Shown here piece after piece: positions 52,056 to 60,731 of a stretch of DNA of 64,000 nucleotides. The stretch's first letter is position 1, and each line of letters begins with the position of its first letter. The stretch is from Stappia sp. BW2 (GTDB taxonomy: Bacteria; Pseudomonadota; Alphaproteobacteria; Rhizobiales; Stappiaceae). The DNA lies in NCBI RefSeq assembly GCF_008107695.1, contig NZ_VIRG01000066.1, positions 310,001 to 374,000 on the forward strand, in the 5' to 3' direction. The position numbers were made by a program, and so were the translations under genes. Below the pieces are notes generated by a model, which had not been told where the DNA came from, did no database searches, and saw nothing but the letters and a program-made list of their open reading frames with translations.

Positions 52056-52085
52056 TGTCTGACATTGTAAAGACTTTGTCAGACA
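52056..52085. promoter_or_regulatory. Two FCD-GntR-type operators upstream of the second CUT1 operon
   Basis: TGTCTGACA (52056-52064) and TGTCAGACA (52077-52085) are each 4-1-4 palindromes and are also inverted copies of one another, with centres 21 bp apart (two helical turns). They lie 45-75 bp before the GntR start, where bound repressor would block transcription. Confidence 0.6.
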
Positions 52086-52341
52086 TAGTTTTTCCTCTGA
52101 GCTTTACCCTCCTCAAGTATCTGTTTTGTTTGATATTTTTTAAATCCACCACGGAGGAGCAGCTCCAACCAAGACTGTTCATCTCAGTATTGCCCTAACA
52201 TCCGGGCGACGTGCGAGCCGGGATCGGGGAGTTTTGGAGCCGGGAGAAGACGCATTGGTGGTTCCCGATTCTATTTCATTGCAGTCCCGGATCGTCCTGT
52301 GCTTCCCCCGGCGAGACGCCGGCCTCTTAGGGGGACCCAAA

Positions 52342-52369
52342 CAAAAAGCCCGGCGCGAGGCGCCGGGCT
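52342..52369 (-). terminator. Intrinsic terminator of the aromatic-CoA operon
   Basis: On the minus strand AGCCCGGCGC, three-base loop, GCGCCGGGCT, then TTTTTG: a strong terminator about 30 bp after the RidA-family stop. Confidence 0.85.
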
Positions 52370-52400
52370 GCTGATACGTCAATCAGGAGTGTTCAGCGAG

Positions 52401-52796
52401 TCAGCCGACCTGGGCGGTCGCTTCGATTTCAATCAATGCGTCGTCTTCGATCAGACCGGCCACGACAACCACGGACATGGCCGGGAAATGCCTGCCCATC
52501 ACCCGGCGATAGGCTTCGCCGACGTCCCTTTGGCGCGCGAGATATTCCCGCTTGTCGGTGATAAACCAAGTCAGGCGGGCAATGTCGGTCACGGCGCCGC
52601 CAGCGGCCTCGACGATGGCCACGATATTGGCGAGCGTCTGCTCCATCTGGCTGACGAAGTCATGGCTTTCGAAGACCTGGTCCTTGTTCCAGCCAATCTG
52701 GCCGCCGATGTGGAGCGTCTTGCCCTCTGTCAGCATGCCGTTTGCATAGCCTTTTGCCGGGGCCCAGCCGTTCGGTTGAATAGTTTTGACCGTCAT
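52401..52796 (-). CDS. RidA family protein lacking the catalytic arginine
   Basis: A 131-residue YjgF/YER057c/UK114-type trimeric protein with the usual GGQIGWN and LIEIEATA segments. In active RidA deaminases an Arg (Arg105 in Salmonella) lies in a PAR(S/T) motif; here the motif is PAMS with Met107, so imine deaminase activity is unlikely, as in several Rid subfamilies. It is the last gene of the long aromatic-CoA operon, 98 bp after the thioesterase. Rid proteins lacking Arg often occur in [15 protein letters not shown] operons, where they may act on enamine or other pathway intermediates. Confidence 0.87.
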   Translation of the reverse strand: MTVKTIQPNGWAPAKGYANGMLTEGKTLHIGGQIGWNKDQVFESHDFVSQMEQTLANIVAIVEAAGGAVTDIARLTWFITDKREYLARQRDVGEAYRRVMGRHFPAMSVVVVAGLIEDDALIEIEATAQVG

Positions 52797-52894
52797 CGAT
52801 CCTGACTTTCCTTGTCTTCCGGATCAGCAAAATCAATCCGACTGGATTGACCCTCTCAAGGCTGATCGTTTCCTCCTGTTGAACCGGTCCACGT

Positions 52895-53296
52895 TCAGGC
52901 GAACGCCGACTGGTCCTGAAATCTTTGTTTGACCTGTTCCGGCCATGCTTCCGGCCTGCCGCCGCTATCCACGTTGACGAGAGTAAGCTCGGTCTGAAAA
53001 CGTGCTTCGCCGTCGCAGGACGCAGAGATTTCGATGCCGCAGCTGGTGCGGCCGACCTTGGTCAGTTTCAGGTCGAACACCAGATAGTCGCCCAGCCGGC
53101 TGGGTGCGATGAAACGTGTGTGGATCTCGGCGGTCGGCACGGCTCCCACCTTGTGAATGTCCTTGAAAGGCCATGCGGCGACCTTGTCGAAAAAGGCTTC
53201 GACGCAATCGTTCATCATCTCGAAATAGCGAGGATAGAAAACGATCCCCGCCGGATCGCAATGCTTGAACAAGATAGGTTGCTCGAACCGGAACAT
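52895..53296 (-). CDS. 4-hydroxybenzoyl-CoA thioesterase-type hotdog protein
   Basis: A 133-residue hotdog-fold acyl-CoA thioesterase. The N-terminal HCDPAGIVFYPRYFEM motif with Asp14 is the active-site signature of the Pseudomonas-type 4-hydroxybenzoyl-CoA thioesterase. It lies three bases after the LivF-type gene and belongs to the aromatic-CoA operon; a role in releasing stalled CoA esters or in product release is likely. YbgC-like short-chain thioesterase is the alternative. Confidence 0.87.
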   Translation of the reverse strand: MFRFEQPILFKHCDPAGIVFYPRYFEMMNDCVEAFFDKVAAWPFKDIHKVGAVPTAEIHTRFIAPSRLGDYLVFDLKLTKVGRTSCGIEISASCDGEARFQTELTLVNVDSGGRPEAWPEQVKQRFQDQSAFA

Positions 53297-53299
53297 TCC

Positions 53300-53989
53300 T
53301 CAAACCCCAATGTATTTGGCAGTGACGTCGTCAGTCAGCGCGTCGATACCACCCGCCCAGACGGATGTGCCGCGTTCCAGGATCGTTGCCCGGTCGCAGA
53401 CCTGGCGCAGTTCCTTGATCGACTTGTCGATGACGAGAATGGCAAGGCCCGTTTCGGCCTTCAACTGGCGGACCACCGACCAGATTTCCTGGCGGATGAC
53501 CGGTGCGAGACCTTCCGTTGCTTCGTCCAGGATCAGGAGCTTCGGGTTGGTCATCAGAGCACGGCCAATGGCGAGCATCTGTTGCTCACCACCGGAGAGC
53601 GACCCCGCCCGCTGACCGCGCCGTTCGCCGAGCCGCGGAAACATGGCGATCACGCGCTCGAAGGTCCAGTCGCCGCGCCGGGCCGCCGCAATCAGGTTTT
53701 CATGGACGCTCAACGTTCCGAAACAGCGGCGGCCTTCCGGCACAAGACCAAGGCCCAGCCTGGCCGCCTTGTGGCTTGGCAGACGGGCAAGATCTTGCCC
53801 GTCGAACACCAGTGAGCCTTGCGCGGACAGCATCCGGCAGATGCATTTGACGGTGGTCGACTTGCCCATGCCGTTGCGCCCGAGCAAGGCCAGCACTTCG
53901 CCCTCGCCGATTTCCAGATCGACGCCAAACAAGGCCTGGCTGGCTCCATAGGAGGCCGTCACATTGGACAGTGTCAGAAGACTGCTCAT
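53300..53989 (-). CDS. ABC transporter ATPase, LivF type
   Basis: A 229-residue ATPase with Walker A GRNGMGKST, signature LSGGEQQMLAIGRAL, Walker B LLILDEATEGLAP and D-loop typical of LivF. The usual switch His is in a VIDKSIKEL context, where many LivF have V(D/E)Q(N), so this is within family range. It overlaps the LivG-type gene by four bases. Part of a complete HAAT-type importer within the aromatic-CoA operon; the substrate is more likely an aromatic acid than leucine. Confidence 0.92.
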   Translation of the reverse strand: MSSLLTLSNVTASYGASQALFGVDLEIGEGEVLALLGRNGMGKSTTVKCICRMLSAQGSLVFDGQDLARLPSHKAARLGLGLVPEGRRCFGTLSVHENLIAAARRGDWTFERVIAMFPRLGERRGQRAGSLSGGEQQMLAIGRALMTNPKLLILDEATEGLAPVIRQEIWSVVRQLKAETGLAILVIDKSIKELRQVCDRATILERGTSVWAGGIDALTDDVTAKYIGV

Positions 53990-54735
53990 GCTTCGTCTCC
54001 CAGGTAAGCTTCCTTGACGGCCGCGTTGGCGCGGATCTCATCGACCGTGCCGGTGGCGATCACTTCGCCATAAACCAGCACACTGATGCGGTCGGCCAGC
54101 GAGAAGACCGCGTCCATGTCGTGTTCAACGAGCAGGATCGGCGCCTCGTGGCGGAGCTGATCGAGAAAACCGGTCAGCAGTTTGGAGCCCTCGGAGCCCA
54201 TGCCCGCCATGGGTTCGTCCATCACGAGCGCCTTTGGTTTTTGTGTCAGCGCGACGGCAACTTCCAGCTGGCGGCGCTGTCCGTGGCTGAGTTCTGCCGT
54301 GCGCATGCGTGCCTGGTCCAACAGGCCGACACGGGCCAGCGCCTCCTCGGCGGTTTCGCGCAAGGACGTGTCCTTGAGCACGTTGGAGAAGAACCGCCAG
54401 GGCCGACCGCTGGCGCCCAGAGCGCCAAGCAGCACGTTCTGGAGAACCGTGTCTTCCATGGACAGCGAGGAGATCTGGAAGGTTCGCCCCAAACCGGCCC
54501 GCGCCCTGGCCCGTGTCGGCTGATGCGTGACATCCTTGCCCAGCAGGTGGACCGACCCGGAATCCGGCTTCAGCGTACCGCAGATCTGGCCGATCAGGGT
54601 GGACTTGCCAGCACCGTTGGGGCCGATGATCGCATGGATTTCTCCAGGCTTCAGGTCGATGGAAATGTCCCTGCTGGCACGCAAGGCACCAAAGCTCTTG
54701 GAGATGCCGCTTGTCTGCAGAACAGCGTCAGTCAT
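53986..54735 (-). CDS. ABC transporter ATPase, LivG type
   Basis: A 249-residue ATPase with Walker A GPNGAGKSTL, the LivG-specific insertion around GRTFQISSLSMEDTVLQNV, signature LSHGQRRQLEVAVAL, Walker B LVMDEPMAGMG and switch VEHDMD. ATG 54735 overlaps the LivM-type gene by eight bases. Works with the LivF-type ATPase as a heterodimer. Confidence 0.93.
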   Translation of the reverse strand: MTDAVLQTSGISKSFGALRASRDISIDLKPGEIHAIIGPNGAGKSTLIGQICGTLKPDSGSVHLLGKDVTHQPTRARARAGLGRTFQISSLSMEDTVLQNVLLGALGASGRPWRFFSNVLKDTSLRETAEEALARVGLLDQARMRTAELSHGQRRQLEVAVALTQKPKALVMDEPMAGMGSEGSKLLTGFLDQLRHEAPILLVEHDMDAVFSLADRISVLVYGEVIATGTVDEIRANAAVKEAYLGDEA

Positions 54736-55711
54736 GAACAGCCTCCCGTCCGCAGAGCATTCCAATCAGTCCACCCCTGCCGAAGAGCACGATGACAAGC
54801 AACAACAATCCCAGATAGATGTGCCAGAAGTCGCTCAGGCCCCCGAGCCAGTGTTCCAGCGCGACGAAGACCAGAGCACCGACGACAGGCCCGAACAGAC
54901 GGCCAACCCCACCCAGAATGATGAAGATCATGATCTCGCCACTGGTCTGCCAACTGAACATCGTCGGGCTGACGAAGCGGTTCAGATCGGCGAACAATGC
55001 CCCGGCTAGACCGGTTATGGCACCGGAGAGAACGAAGGCAACGAGCTTGAGCCGCACCGGATCCAGACCCGCTGTTTCCACTCGAACGGGAACTTGCCGG
55101 GCGGCGTTGAGCGCGAGGCCGAACGGAGATCCCGACAGCCGCCAAGCAAACAGCAGCACAAGGCACAGCAGCCCCAGGCAAAGACCGTAGAACTGGATCG
55201 GATCCAGCGTATTGAGCCCAGGAAACCCGTTGCGAACATAGATCGACAGTCCGTCCTCTCCTCCGTATTCCGCCCAGGAAATGGCAAAGAAGAAGAACAT
55301 CTGGCCAAAGGCCAGGGTGATCATGATGAAATAGACCCCTGCCGTTCGGAGAGACAGAATGCCGATCACCAGCGCAGCAAGGGAAGACACCACAATGGCC
55401 GCAAGCCAGATCACCGGCATGGACTTCGTGCCTTCAATGAGGAAAGGCCATTCGGTAAGCGCGGTGTAATTCTGGGCATGGTAGGCCAGGATGCCCATGG
55501 CATAGCCGCCCAGACCGAAGAAAACCGCATGGCCGAGACTGACCAATCCGCCAAGGCCGAGTGCGATGTTGAGGCCAACGGCGGCAATGGCGAAGACAAC
55601 GGCCCGTGTCATCAGGGTGATGGTGAAGGGTTCGTCTGCCGTGATCGCCCAAAAGGGGATCGCGACGAACAACGCCAGTGTCAGCGCATTGAGATAGCGT
55701 TCCCGGATCAT
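54728..55711 (-). CDS. Branched-chain amino acid-type ABC permease, LivM type
   Basis: A 327-residue inner-membrane protein with about nine to ten helices and the LivM segments GLNIALGLGGLVSLGHAVFFGLGGYA (partial family core: GLVSLGHA) and AFVLSGAITGLAGALFA. It overlaps the LivH-type gene by four bases. Subunit of the importer in the aromatic-CoA operon. Confidence 0.93.
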   Translation of the reverse strand: MIRERYLNALTLALFVAIPFWAITADEPFTITLMTRAVVFAIAAVGLNIALGLGGLVSLGHAVFFGLGGYAMGILAYHAQNYTALTEWPFLIEGTKSMPVIWLAAIVVSSLAALVIGILSLRTAGVYFIMITLAFGQMFFFFAISWAEYGGEDGLSIYVRNGFPGLNTLDPIQFYGLCLGLLCLVLLFAWRLSGSPFGLALNAARQVPVRVETAGLDPVRLKLVAFVLSGAITGLAGALFADLNRFVSPTMFSWQTSGEIMIFIILGGVGRLFGPVVGALVFVALEHWLGGLSDFWHIYLGLLLLVIVLFGRGGLIGMLCGREAVHD

Positions 55712-56628
55712 GCGCGCGCTCCGAACAGACCGGCAGGACGCAGGATCAGCACCGCAGCCATGAGAATGTAGATCGCCATGGAGGCGAGCGAGGAGCCGAT
55801 GGAGGTGGCGGTCGACGGATCGAGAAAGAGCTTCAAGAACTCGGGCAGAAAGATGCCGCCGAGCGTATCGGTCAGCCCGACAAGGATGGCCCCCACAAGC
55901 GCGCCCTTGATGGAGCCGATACCGCCGATGACGATGACGACGAAGGCCAGGATCAGCACCGGCTCGCCCATGCCGACCTGTACCGACTGGATGGCACCGA
56001 CCAGCGCACCTGCCAACCCGGCCAGTGCTGCGCCAAGAGCAAAGACGATGGTGTAGAGCCGGGCGATATCGATGCCGAGGGCCGCGATCATCTCGCGGTC
56101 ATTCTCCCCTGCCCTGATCTGCACCCCGAGCCGCGTTCTGGAAATCAGCAGCCAGAGGCCAATGGCAACGGCAAGACCGACCGCGATCAGCGTCAATCGA
56201 TAAAGCGGATATTCGATACCGCCCGGAAGCGTGACCGGACCGGACAGGAACTCCGGCACATTGAGAAACAAGGGAAAGGAACCGAAAATCCAGCGCGTTC
56301 CTTCGGAAAAGATCAGGATCAGCGCGAAGGTGGCCAGCACCTGATCCAGATGGTCCTTCGTATAAAGCCGACGAATAACCACCAGCTCGACAAGGGCACC
56401 TGCGATGGCGGCCCCGGCAAGTGCCCCGATGAGGCCAAGCAGAAAGGATCCGGTGGCAGCCGCAACAGCCGCCGCGCAGAAGGCGCCGATCATGTAAAGC
56501 GAACCATGGGCAAGGTTGATCAACCCCATGACGCCGAAGATCAAGGTCAGCCCGGCGGCCATCAGAAACAGCATGATGCCGAATTGCAGGCCATTCAGAA
56601 CCTGCTCTATGAGCAATATCAGAGACAT
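55708..56628 (-). CDS. Branched-chain amino acid-type ABC permease, LivH type
   Basis: A 306-residue inner-membrane protein with about eight helices; family patterns include NGLQFGIMLFLMAAGLTLIFG near the start, GLINLAHGSLYMIGAF, RAGENDREMIAALGIDI and the late GSIKGALVGAILVG. It is the second permease of the importer, 57 bp downstream of the binding-protein gene, with a hairpin in the gap. Confidence 0.93.
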   Translation of the reverse strand: MSLILLIEQVLNGLQFGIMLFLMAAGLTLIFGVMGLINLAHGSLYMIGAFCAAAVAAATGSFLLGLIGALAGAAIAGALVELVVIRRLYTKDHLDQVLATFALILIFSEGTRWIFGSFPLFLNVPEFLSGPVTLPGGIEYPLYRLTLIAVGLAVAIGLWLLISRTRLGVQIRAGENDREMIAALGIDIARLYTIVFALGAALAGLAGALVGAIQSVQVGMGEPVLILAFVVIVIGGIGSIKGALVGAILVGLTDTLGGIFLPEFLKLFLDPSTATSIGSSLASMAIYILMAAVLILRPAGLFGARA

Positions 56629-56646
56629 GAGTTCCCCGCCCCGTTT

Positions 56647-56670
56647 GCCGGTGCAGCTTCCTGCACCGGC
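56647..56670 (-). terminator. Hairpin between binding protein and LivH-type permease
   Basis: GCCGGTGCAG (56647-56656), loop of four, CTGCACCGGC (56661-56670): a perfect 10-bp stem with no T-run on the minus strand, well placed to protect the upstream binding-protein message. Confidence 0.6.
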
Positions 56671-56685
56671 TTTTGGGTCAATACC

Positions 56686-57822
56686 TTACATGCTGCACTC
56701 GTCCGAATAGGCATCGCCGTGATCGCTCAGGGCCGTTCCTACGATCTTGTTGGTGTAGACGTCGCCTTCCTTGATCACCTCACGGACATAGATGTCCTGG
56801 ATCGGGTGATGGTTCGGGCCGAAGCTGAACTTGCCGCGCACGGACGGGAAGTCCGCAGCCTCAAGAGCGGCCCGGAAAGCGTCCGCGTCCGTCACATCCG
56901 CCTTGGCCATGGCCGACAGCAGCAGGTTGGCCGTGTCGAAACCCTGGGCCGCATAGAGCGACGGCAGGCGGCCGTATTCGGCTTTGAAGCTTTCCACAAA
57001 CGCCTTGTTGGCATCGTTGTCGATGTCCTTGCTCCACTGGCTGGTGTTCTTCACCCCCAGCGCCGCATCGCCAACCGCCTGCAGGATGCCCTGATCGAAC
57101 GAGAAAGCAGGACCGACGACAGGAAGATCGATGCCGCTGTCGGCGTATTGCTTCAGGAAGGAGATCCCCATGCCGCCGGGCAGGAAGAAGAACACGCTGT
57201 CTGCGCCAGATGCACGGATCTGCGCCAACTCGGCCGCATAGTCGGTCTGGCCCAGCTTGGTGTAGATCTCGCCCGCCAGTTCGCCGCGATAATAGCGTTT
57301 GAAGCCGGTGAGCGAATCCTTGCCGGCCGGATAGTTCGGCGCAAGGATAAAGGTCTTCTTGAAACCGGCTTCCTTGGCGTAGGCACCAGCGGCCTCATGC
57401 AGGTTGTCGTTCTGATAGGCGACGCTGAAATAGTTCGGATTGCAGCCTTTGCCGGCCAGTGCGGACGGACCGGCGTTCGGCGACAGGTAGAACTTGCCCT
57501 GAGCGGTCACGGACGGCACGACGGCCATGGCCAGGTTCGACCAGATGATACCGGTCAGGACGTCGACCTTGTCCGACTGGATCATCTTGTCGGCAAGCTG
57601 AACCGCGACGTCCGGTTTGCGCTGGTCGTCCTCGACGATCACCTCAAGGTCCTTGTTGCCGGCCTGTTTGACCGCCAGCATGAAGCCGTCGCGCGCATCG
57701 ATGCCTAGGCCCGCACCGCCGCCGGAGAGCGTCGTGATCATGCCGACCTTCACTGGTTCGGCGTTGGCACTGGAAAGGCCGATCGCCAGCGCGGCTGCCG
57801 CCGCCAATGTTACAAATTTCAT
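56686..57822 (-). CDS. Periplasmic binding protein of a Liv-type ABC transporter (aromatic acid candidate)
   Basis: A 378-residue type I periplasmic binding protein with a signal peptide (MKFVTLAAAAALAIGLSSANA). The body has VGMITTLSGGGAGLGIDARDG in the first lobe and PNYPAGKDSLTGFKRYY in the second. Such HAAT-type proteins bind branched-chain amino acids, amides or aromatic acids. Co-location with an aromatic acid-CoA ligase 131 bp upstream suggests an aromatic acid such as anthranilate. It heads the transporter part of the operon. Confidence 0.92.
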   Translation of the reverse strand: MKFVTLAAAAALAIGLSSANAEPVKVGMITTLSGGGAGLGIDARDGFMLAVKQAGNKDLEVIVEDDQRKPDVAVQLADKMIQSDKVDVLTGIIWSNLAMAVVPSVTAQGKFYLSPNAGPSALAGKGCNPNYFSVAYQNDNLHEAAGAYAKEAGFKKTFILAPNYPAGKDSLTGFKRYYRGELAGEIYTKLGQTDYAAELAQIRASGADSVFFFLPGGMGISFLKQYADSGIDLPVVGPAFSFDQGILQAVGDAALGVKNTSQWSKDIDNDANKAFVESFKAEYGRLPSLYAAQGFDTANLLLSAMAKADVTDADAFRAALEAADFPSVRGKFSFGPNHHPIQDIYVREVIKEGDVYTNKIVGTALSDHGDAYSDECSM

Positions 57823-57953
57823 GTGCTGCTCCTCTTGGTCTTTGGACCTGCTGTTCCCGTTTTTTTAGTTTGGACCGCCGCGCTTCATTTTCCGGCACGG
57901 TCGGCAAGGGGCTTGTTGTCTTGTTTTCCCGCGTGCCCCACGCGGAGTTCTGA

Positions 57954-59573
57954 TCAGGCGTCCGGACGCAACCGGAAGCGCTGAATCTTGCCAGTTTCCG
58001 TTTTCGGCAAGGTATCGGCAAAAACAATCGACCGTGGATACTTGTAGGGAGCGATCGTCGCCTTGACGTGGTCTTTCAGAATTTTGGAAAGATCATCCGA
58101 CGCTTCCTCACCAGTCACGAGAACCACGTGAGCCTGGACGATGGCGCCACGCTCCTCATCTGGCGCAGAGATGACGGCGCATTCCTGAACCGCCGGATGC
58201 GCCAGCAGTGCTGCCTCCACTTCCGGACCGGCGATGTTGTAGCCGGCGGAGATGATCATGTCGTCGTTGCGAGCGGCAAAGTGCAGATGGCCGTCCTCGC
58301 TCATGGAGAAACTGTCGCCGGTGATGTTCCAGCCGTCGATCACGTACTGGCCCTGGCGGTCGTCTGCCAGATAGCGGCAACCGGTCGGTCCACGCACGGC
58401 AAGGCGTCCCACTTCCCCGGGAGCAACGTCGTTGCCGTCCTGGTCGAGAATTCTAACCTCGTATCCGGACACAGGCTTGCCTGTGCAGGCAGGCTTGTGA
58501 TCATCGAAGCGGTTGGAGATGAAGATATGCAGCATCTCCGTTGCGCCGATCCCGTCCAGCATCGGCTTACCCGTCTTGGCCATCCACGCTTCATAAACGG
58601 GAGCCGGCAAGGTTTCACCGGCAGAAACCGCGGCGCGCAGTGAAGAAAGGTCAGCCCCCTCGTCCATGGCCTGCAACATCACCCGGTAGGCGGTCGGCGC
58701 AGTAAAGCAGACGGTGGCCTTATATTTCTCGATGATCTCGATCATGTTCGGCGGTGTCGCAGCTTCCAGAAGCGTCGCCGCTGCACCGAACCGCAGCGGA
58801 AAGATCGCCAGTCCGCCGAGACCGAAGGTGAAGGCCAGTGGCGGCGACCCGACAAACACATCGTCCGGCGTAACGCCCAGGACCTCTTTTGCATAGCCGT
58901 CGGCAATGATCAGCAGATCCCGGTGGAAGTGCATCGTCGCCTTGGGTGTACCGGTGGATCCGGAGGTGAAGCCCAGCAAGGCGACATCGTCTCGCCCCGT
59001 CTGCACGGCGTCATAGAGCACGGGTTTTTCCAGCGCGAGCCGGTCCAGTTCCGCATCGTGGTTCGACGTCCCGTCAAAACCGATCACCTTCTTCAGAAAG
59101 GAGGAGGTTTTGGCGCAGGCAACCATCTCGTCCATGAGGCGTGTGTCGCAAAGGGCGAATTCGACTTCGGCCTTGTCGACGATCTTGGAAAGTTCACCGG
59201 CGCGCAGCATGGGCATCGTGTTGACGACAACCGCACCCGCTTTTGTTGCTGCAAGCCAGCAGGCGACCATGGCCGGGTTATTTGCGGACCGGATCAGCAC
59301 CCGGTTGCCCGGTTTTACGCCCAGATCCTCAGTCAGTGCATTGGCCAGACGGTTGGTCCAGTCCGAAAGTTCCTTGTAGGTGCGGCGGCGGCCATTGCCG
59401 ATCAGGGCGGTGTGATCTCCCAACCCCTTTTCGACCATCCTGTCAGTCAGTTCGACGCCCGCATTGAGACGTTCGGGATACTGAAACCCATCCAGAAGGA
59501 AGTCGGGCCAGCTGTCTTCCGGCGGAAGGTTGTCCCGGGTGAAGGTATCAACATGTGCGGAGGAACCAAGCAT
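57954..59573 (-). CDS. Aromatic acid-CoA ligase, likely 2-aminobenzoate-CoA ligase
   Basis: A 539-residue ANL-family adenylating enzyme of the benzoate-CoA ligase group. The P-loop-like motif is GFTSGSTGTPKATMHFH, followed by the GIGATEMLHIF motif, the GDSFSMSEDGHLHFAAR hinge region, and the C-terminal KTETGKIQR carrying the catalytic lysine. ATG + CoA activation of an aromatic acid is the first step of the hybrid aerobic pathways. Next to an OYE-fused monooxygenase, an acyl-CoA dehydrogenase and an enoyl-CoA hydratase, the best guess is 2-aminobenzoate; benzoate or salicylate ligases are alternatives. Confidence 0.87.
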   Translation of the reverse strand: MLGSSAHVDTFTRDNLPPEDSWPDFLLDGFQYPERLNAGVELTDRMVEKGLGDHTALIGNGRRRTYKELSDWTNRLANALTEDLGVKPGNRVLIRSANNPAMVACWLAATKAGAVVVNTMPMLRAGELSKIVDKAEVEFALCDTRLMDEMVACAKTSSFLKKVIGFDGTSNHDAELDRLALEKPVLYDAVQTGRDDVALLGFTSGSTGTPKATMHFHRDLLIIADGYAKEVLGVTPDDVFVGSPPLAFTFGLGGLAIFPLRFGAAATLLEAATPPNMIEIIEKYKATVCFTAPTAYRVMLQAMDEGADLSSLRAAVSAGETLPAPVYEAWMAKTGKPMLDGIGATEMLHIFISNRFDDHKPACTGKPVSGYEVRILDQDGNDVAPGEVGRLAVRGPTGCRYLADDRQGQYVIDGWNITGDSFSMSEDGHLHFAARNDDMIISAGYNIAGPEVEAALLAHPAVQECAVISAPDEERGAIVQAHVVLVTGEEASDDLSKILKDHVKATIAPYKYPRSIVFADTLPKTETGKIQRFRLRPDA

Positions 59574-59576
59574 GGA

Positions 59577-60731
59577 TCAGTCTCCCTGAAATGCGCCAAG
59601 AGTCTGGCGCGCGATGATGATTTTCTGGACGTCCGACGCCCCTTCGTAGATCCGAAGGGCGCGAATTTCACGATAGAGCTTTTCAACCTGCATTCCCGAG
59701 CGCACGCCGTCACCGCCATGAAGCTGCACGGCCTTGTCGATGACTTTCTGCGCCTGATCGGTCGCAAACAGCTTCGCCATGGCGGCTTCGCGTGTAACGC
59801 GTGGGGCACCGCTGTCCTTGGTCCAGGCAGCTCGGTAAATCAGAAGCGCGGCGGCATCGACGTCCAGCGCCATATCGGCGATATGCCCCTGCACCAGTTG
59901 CAGATCGAACAGCGGTGAGCCCTGAATTTCACGCGTCGTGACCCGGGAAAGCGCCTCGTCCAGCGCCCGGCGGGCAAAGCCCAGAGCGGCGGCGGCGACC
60001 GTTGAGCGGAAGATATCCAGAACCGACATGGCGATCCTGAACCCTGCTCCCGGCGTTCCGATCAGGTTCTTTTTCGGAATGCGGCAACCGGTAAAACGCA
60101 ATGTGGCAAGCGGATGGGGTGCGATGGTCTCCAGTCGCTCAACGACTTCAAAGCCCTGGAGATCCGGCGTCACGATGAACGCGGAAAGTCCCTTCGCCCC
60201 AGGCGCTTCGCCGGTTCTGGCAAAGAGCGTGTAGACGTCAGCGATACCGCCGTTGGAGATCCATGTCTTTTCGCCGTCGAGCACATAGGCATCGCCATCG
60301 TCGGTGGCGGTCATGGTCGAGTTGGCAACATCCGAGCCGGATTGGGGTTCGGTCAACGCAAAGGCGGAGATTGCCTTGCCACTGCGCGTCAGCGGGAGCC
60401 ACTCGGCTTTCTGTTCGTCCGTGCCGAACAGCGAAATGGCACCGGTGCCGAGCCCCTGCATGGCGAAGGCGAAGTCGGCCAAACCATCATGACGGGCCAG
60501 GGTTTCGCGGATGAGGCAGAGGCTGCGCACATCCAGCTTGCCATCCGGCGCGCCGCTGTGCTGCAGAAAGCCTGCTTCGCCCAGGGCCGTGACCAGATGC
60601 CGGCAGGCAGCGTCCGTGTCCGTATGATCGAGATCGGCCAGATGCGCGCCTGCCCAGACCTCCAGGTCCTCGGCAAGACCCCAGTGTTGGTCTTCGAAGA
60701 ACGGCCAGCGGAGAAACGATTTATCCGACAT
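59577..60731 (-). CDS. Acyl-CoA dehydrogenase
   Basis: A 384-residue FAD enzyme of the acyl-CoA dehydrogenase family: FALTEPQSGSD (flavin/substrate site), WISNGGIAD, and the C-terminal QLHGGDGVRSGMQVEKLYREIRALRIYEG, where Glu of YEG is the catalytic base position in this family. It starts in a TGATG overlap with the enoyl-CoA hydratase stop and lies three bases before the ligase gene. In the 2-aminobenzoyl-CoA pathway such an enzyme probably acts on the ring-derived CoA ester. Confidence 0.92.
   Translation of the reverse strand: MSDKSFLRWPFFEDQHWGLAEDLEVWAGAHLADLDHTDTDAACRHLVTALGEAGFLQHSGAPDGKLDVRSLCLIRETLARHDGLADFAFAMQGLGTGAISLFGTDEQKAEWLPLTRSGKAISAFALTEPQSGSDVANSTMTATDDGDAYVLDGEKTWISNGGIADVYTLFARTGEAPGAKGLSAFIVTPDLQGFEVVERLETIAPHPLATLRFTGCRIPKKNLIGTPGAGFRIAMSVLDIFRSTVAAAALGFARRALDEALSRVTTREIQGSPLFDLQLVQGHIADMALDVDAAALLIYRAAWTKDSGAPRVTREAAMAKLFATDQAQKVIDKAVQLHGGDGVRSGMQVEKLYREIRALRIYEGASDVQKIIIARQTLGAFQGD

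Larger units (their letters stand above)
52012..52400. other. Intergenic region between GntR gene and ridA-type gene
   Basis: Contains the two operator-like palindromes, an AT-rich stretch (52100-52160) serving as promoter region of the GntR operon, a small hairpin CCGGCG/CGCCGG (52308-52322) and the terminator of the upstream aromatic operon. No gene is supported. Confidence 0.5.

Noticed and set aside
50083..52200. A SAM or other riboswitch before the sulfur PLP enzyme gene
   Set aside because: The gene overlaps the upstream regulator gene by eight bases, leaving no leader, and no riboswitch-like structure was seen before the operon; repressor-type palindromes are present instead.
53300..57822. 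Calling the Liv-type importer a leucine/isoleucine/valine transporter
   Set aside because: Family membership is clear, but the operon is an aromatic-CoA pathway, so an aromatic acid substrate is more likely and liv gene symbols were not assigned.
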